Source of the DNA: Eunapius fragilis
Taxonomy: Eukaryota; Porifera; Demospongiae; Spongillida; Spongillidae
Length of the DNA stretch: 64,000 nt
NCBI GenBank assembly: GCA_963681505.1
Contig: OY811991.1
Coordinates: 4,028,438 to 4,092,437, forward strand
Reading direction: 5' to 3'
The translations under genes and the position numbers were made by a program. A model generated the notes under the pieces. That model saw only the letters and a program-made list of their open reading frames with translations. It ran no database searches and had not been told where the DNA came from. Position 1 is the first letter of the stretch, and every line of letters begins with the position of its first letter. Shown piece after piece: positions 60,690-64,000 of this stretch.

Positions 60690-61635
60690 CCCTTGTCATT
60701 CACAACCAAAGTCTCTGGGTCGCCTTAGTAACGAAATGACGCTAAGGAGTGGTACAAACGCTTTGGACGTTGGCGTCAGCCGGGACCACCTCACACTACC
60801 GATATTTATCCAGTGCTAATGTATCTATGGCAACACGTGCGCATTAATCATAATTATGTTGCATCGCTTTGTTGTTATCAATGTTGCTATTGATAGATAG
60901 AAATAAACAGTGGTCCCCCAGAAACAGTCCTAAGCAACACTGTCCAGTTTTTTTTTTCTCTAATCAGCTGGCTTGATGATTGAAGTTCACTGACATTAGT
61001 TAGCACTTGATATTCAGCACCACATAACACCCAACAGTACTGTGGGGCTACATGAACTTGGATCACTGCTGTGTGATACATTATAATGAGCAAGTGGAAT
61101 TGAGTCACTGAGACAGCATCACTTCTCATTTGGGGAATACCAGGGTGAGGCAGCCAATGGGAAGTTAAGAATTCCATCATATTGCCTTGGAATGTGGCTA
61201 CACATTATTTTATTTAATGTTAGTTTCTCAAATTAAGAAATTCCACACTGTAAATTGGTCTGTCCATCACATGTGGAATTGCAGTGGCCTGAATTTTCAA
61301 CTGCAAGTTTCAACTTTGATGCTCCTTCCTGGACATTGCTGCAGCAATCTCCCACATTGATATGTAAAAATTTTTATTAACCATGACACATGGACAGGTG
61401 CTCTAATTAGAATTGTTACATTGTATAGTTGGACCAATGCACACTCATGCCTAGCCAACTTAGTGCAAATGTTTTAAAATTAATATCAGATATCCATGTG
61501 TCAATTGATATGACACAATACAAACACGGATCCAAACCCTGCATCCAATGCAGTGAATGTGTACAGAATTCGACAAAGTAAAATGGAATATTAGGAATGT
61601 GGAAGTATTCTGCATAGCATCCGTCGAGAAGCTGA
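60690..61635. other. Spacer between CCDC92 start and HINT3 stop
   Basis: About 950 bp. The part next to HINT3 is its 3'UTR, with the poly(A) signal at 61373-61378. The part next to 60690 is presumably the CCDC92 promoter. A 97-codon minus-strand ORF (60887-61180) has no support. Confidence 0.6.
61373..61378 (-). terminator. Candidate HINT3 poly(A) signal (AATAAA)
   Basis: AATAAA on the minus strand, 258 nt beyond the HINT3 stop codon. It is the first canonical signal downstream. Confidence 0.5.
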
Positions 61636-62082
61636 TCACTTCGGTTTGGACTTTCTCAAATGATCAATCAACCATGTCGCCGTGACAAATGCAAACGAGT
61701 CTTGCCTAAAGAGAAGAGATCTATTAAACCAGCTCATCTCTTCCACGGGGGAAAGAACATGCATGTGCAAGTGGCCAACGAACACGAACGGCGGCCAGTG
61801 AAAGCCGATACGCGAGTTTTGAACGTTTGCTCCCTGCTGTGACAGCACTTGGTTTCCGACCTCCGCCATACGTTCAACGATCGGAATATCTTCATGGGTG
61901 AGAGATTTGCAGTTGTTCATGTGGCGTCGGGGGACAACCAGGTAGTGATGGGGAGCTGCGGGACGTATGTCGCGAAAACACACAAACTCGGCATCCTCGT
62001 ACAGAAGTTCTGTACGTGTCTCCACAATCTGACAGAAAACACAGTTCACGTCCCGCGTTAAGTCGGCAGCTGGAGAGGCCAT
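61636..62082 (-). CDS. HINT3: HINT3, histidine-triad nucleotide-binding protein 3, 148 aa, single exon
   Basis: HINT3-type HIT proteins hydrolyse nucleoside phosphoramidates and acyl-AMP. The sequence shows NCVFCQIVETRTELLYEDAE, FRDIRPAAPHHYLVVPRRH and GFHWPPFVFVGHLHMHVL. The histidine triad HxHxH is His104, His106 and His108, with the nucleophile expected to be His106. GFHxPPF and the C-terminal TATWLIDHLRK are features of the HINT3/aprataxin-like branch rather than HINT1. Length fits the family (human 182 aa, longer at the N-terminus). No intron. The start is the first in-frame ATG, followed by ASPAADLTRDVNCVFC. Confidence 0.97.
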   Translation of the reverse strand: MASPAADLTRDVNCVFCQIVETRTELLYEDAEFVCFRDIRPAAPHHYLVVPRRHMNNCKSLTHEDIPIVERMAEVGNQVLSQQGANVQNSRIGFHWPPFVFVGHLHMHVLSPVEEMSWFNRSLLFRQDSFAFVTATWLIDHLRKSKPK

Positions 62083-62157
62083 ACAATAATTTGTTTTATT
62101 ATTAATATTACAGCATACATACCGTATTATATATATTTAGAAAACAACCTTTTCATC

Positions 62158-62243
62158 ATGCACACACACATACACACACACACACACAACACACACACAC
62201 ACGTGCCCGCACACACACACACACACACACGCACACACGTGCC

Positions 62244-62322
<79 letters not shown>

Positions 62323-62340
62323 ACACACACACACACACAA
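62158..62340. repeat. (AC)n microsatellite
   Basis: About 180 bp of AC dinucleotides with a twice-repeated ACGTGCCCGC interruption, about 75 bp upstream of the HINT3 start codon. Confidence 0.97.
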
Positions 62341-62387
62341 CATACTCAGACATGTGATGGCTCAAGGGTGTGCCGTAATGACCCAGC

Positions 62388-62900
62388 AGACCTTACCCTA
62401 GTGCTCCCTCATTAGGTGCTATACCTTACCCTAGTGCTCCCTCATTAGGTGCTACACCTTACCCTAGTGCTCTCTCATTAGGTGCTATACTTTACCCTAG
62501 TGCTCCCTCATTAGGTGCTACACCTTACCCTAGTGCTCCCTCATTAGGTGCTACACCTTACCCTAGTGCTCCCTCATTAGGTGCTACACCTTACCCTAGT
62601 GCTCTCTCATTAGGTGCTATACTTTACCCTAGTGCTCCCTCATTAGGTGCTACACCTTACCCTAGTGCTCCCTCATTAGGTGCTACGCCTTACCCTAGTG
62701 CTCCCTCATTAGGTGCTACACTTTACCCTAGTGCTCCACCATTAGGTGCTACACCTTACCCTTGTGCTCCCTCATTAGGTGCTACACCTTACCCTAGTCC
62801 TCTCTCATTAGGTGCTACATCTTACCCTAGTGCTCCCTCATTAGGTGCTACATCTTACCCTAGTGCTCCTCCATTAGGTGCTACACCTTACCCTAGTACT
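62388..62900. repeat. 33-bp minisatellite (about 15 copies)
   Basis: The unit is ACCTTACCCTAGTGCTCCCT followed by CATTAGGTGCTAC, with TCTCTC and TATACTT variants. The variant order suggests duplication of a three-unit block. Confidence 0.95.
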
Positions 62901-64000
62901 GACACAATTAAAATGAGTTATGAAAGTTTATAATATTAACTACAAACAATATCTAACACATCAAACACATGCTGGGCCACCATATATGGTATCTATACAT
63001 GTGAACTTCTGAAGGAGGTTGGCCTGTACACTCCTCATATTCAATATCTTGTGACTCGTCTACATGCACAATTCAACTGTCTTTCAGCATATCATCTTAG
63101 TGCACTTCTTTTCTCTTTGAGCTGACACGAAGGCATTTTGATGACTCTTCACTTCAAAATTTAAGGGAAAAAAAAAAGTCTGCCTAATAATGCTCACAGG
63201 CTTATAAGTGAATAAAAATATACCTTGCTCCCAAATAAGGGGCAGATGGGCCGATTTAACATCAACTGCATAAGGGTTATTGCCACTGGAGAGCACTACT
63301 ATGGTTTCTGTCCAGTGATAGTATCTCCAATGATAGACAACATAAGCTGTCCAAAGATTGAAATTGCATTCAGCATAACTCTAGCTGAGAATAAGTTCCT
63401 ACCTTGCCTGCTCTAGCTCCTTTGCATAACTGCTAACATTAGAATACACCTATCCAGTTGAATTGTATCAGATCCAGAACAAGGAGAAGAATATCTTTTA
63501 TTTGTGTTCAAGTGAGTGTTGTCTATATTGTCTAAACTTGCTAAACATCGGCAGTTCCACTACGTTGCAGGTATTGACTGGCTTTATATACTTGCTAAAG
63601 TCCAATTACAATGTATCAGCAATAGTGCAATCATGTGTATTTTGCTAATCGTATTTACAACACTTCAAATCCTACACAGGTGTGTGCTAACATACTTCTG
63701 AAGAGGCAACAAATGAAGTACATTTCAGCAGTACAACAAACACAGCACATAGACTCCATGTAGTTCCACCACGAAATGTAGCCTTTACATTTACAATGCG
63801 AACTTAAACATTTACTAATAGATTGGCTTTGGTGTCCAAGTGATAACTTTAAACTCTGTGTACATAGATGCCATACAGTTTCTGGATGCTTAATACCCTC
63901 ATCATGTGATCAGGTTGCTGATAATAAACGTGGTGTGTGCAGCTGTACTCTATAGAGCAAAAACATATCTGCATTTATTTTTCTCCACACAAGTGCAATT
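62901..64000. other. No gene recognised
   Basis: AT-rich sequence to the window edge. Short ORFs on both strands lack homology, splice signals or codon structure that I can support. Confidence 0.6.

Overview
This is a eukaryotic, almost certainly animal, nuclear genome window. Most genes are split into many short exons with GT-AG introns, several only 50-80 bp long. The recognisable genes are ordinary animal housekeeping or ciliary/centrosomal genes: METTL16, ANAPC7, TSEN2, CCDC92 and HINT3. Compact introns, tight gene spacing, abundant minisatellites and small foldback elements would fit an early-branching animal such as a sponge. The species is an inference; no taxon-diagnostic sequence was found.

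Layout. 1-31860 is one uninterrupted tandem array of a 30-bp unit (about 1,065 units), with nested higher-order duplications. On the minus strand it is continuously open and is joined, through an apparent 67-bp intron (31865-31931), to a short upstream exon. The array may therefore be one exon of more than 31.8 kb encoding a giant 10-residue-repeat protein. 32278-33556 (+) holds the last five exons of METTL16; its methyltransferase half must lie left of the window or across the array. 33557-35670 contains a 21-bp minisatellite and no firm gene. 35671-50749 (-) is a complete 21-exon ANAPC7 whose large introns each carry a different minisatellite, a TA-flanked inverted-repeat transposon-like element, or a foldback hairpin. 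50805-51680 (+) is intronless TSEN2, head to head with ANAPC7 and only 55 bp away. 52181-58603 (+) is a gene of about 24 exons for an unrecognised protein with coiled-coil segments. Pyrimidine-rich arrays sit directly against several of its splice acceptors. 58788-60689 (-) is a two-exon CCDC92 relative, tail to tail with the previous gene. 61636-62082 (-) is intronless HINT3. 62158-62900 is an (AC)n tract and a 33-bp minisatellite. 62900-64000 shows no gene.

The genes do not form a pathway. METTL16 (U6 and MAT2A RNA m6A methylation) and TSEN2 (tRNA splicing) act on RNA, ANAPC7 is a scaffold TPR subunit of the anaphase-promoting complex, CCDC92 is a centriole/cilium-associated coiled-coil protein, and HINT3 is a nucleotide hydrolase. 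The unusual part is the giant in-frame array and its position inside or beside METTL16.
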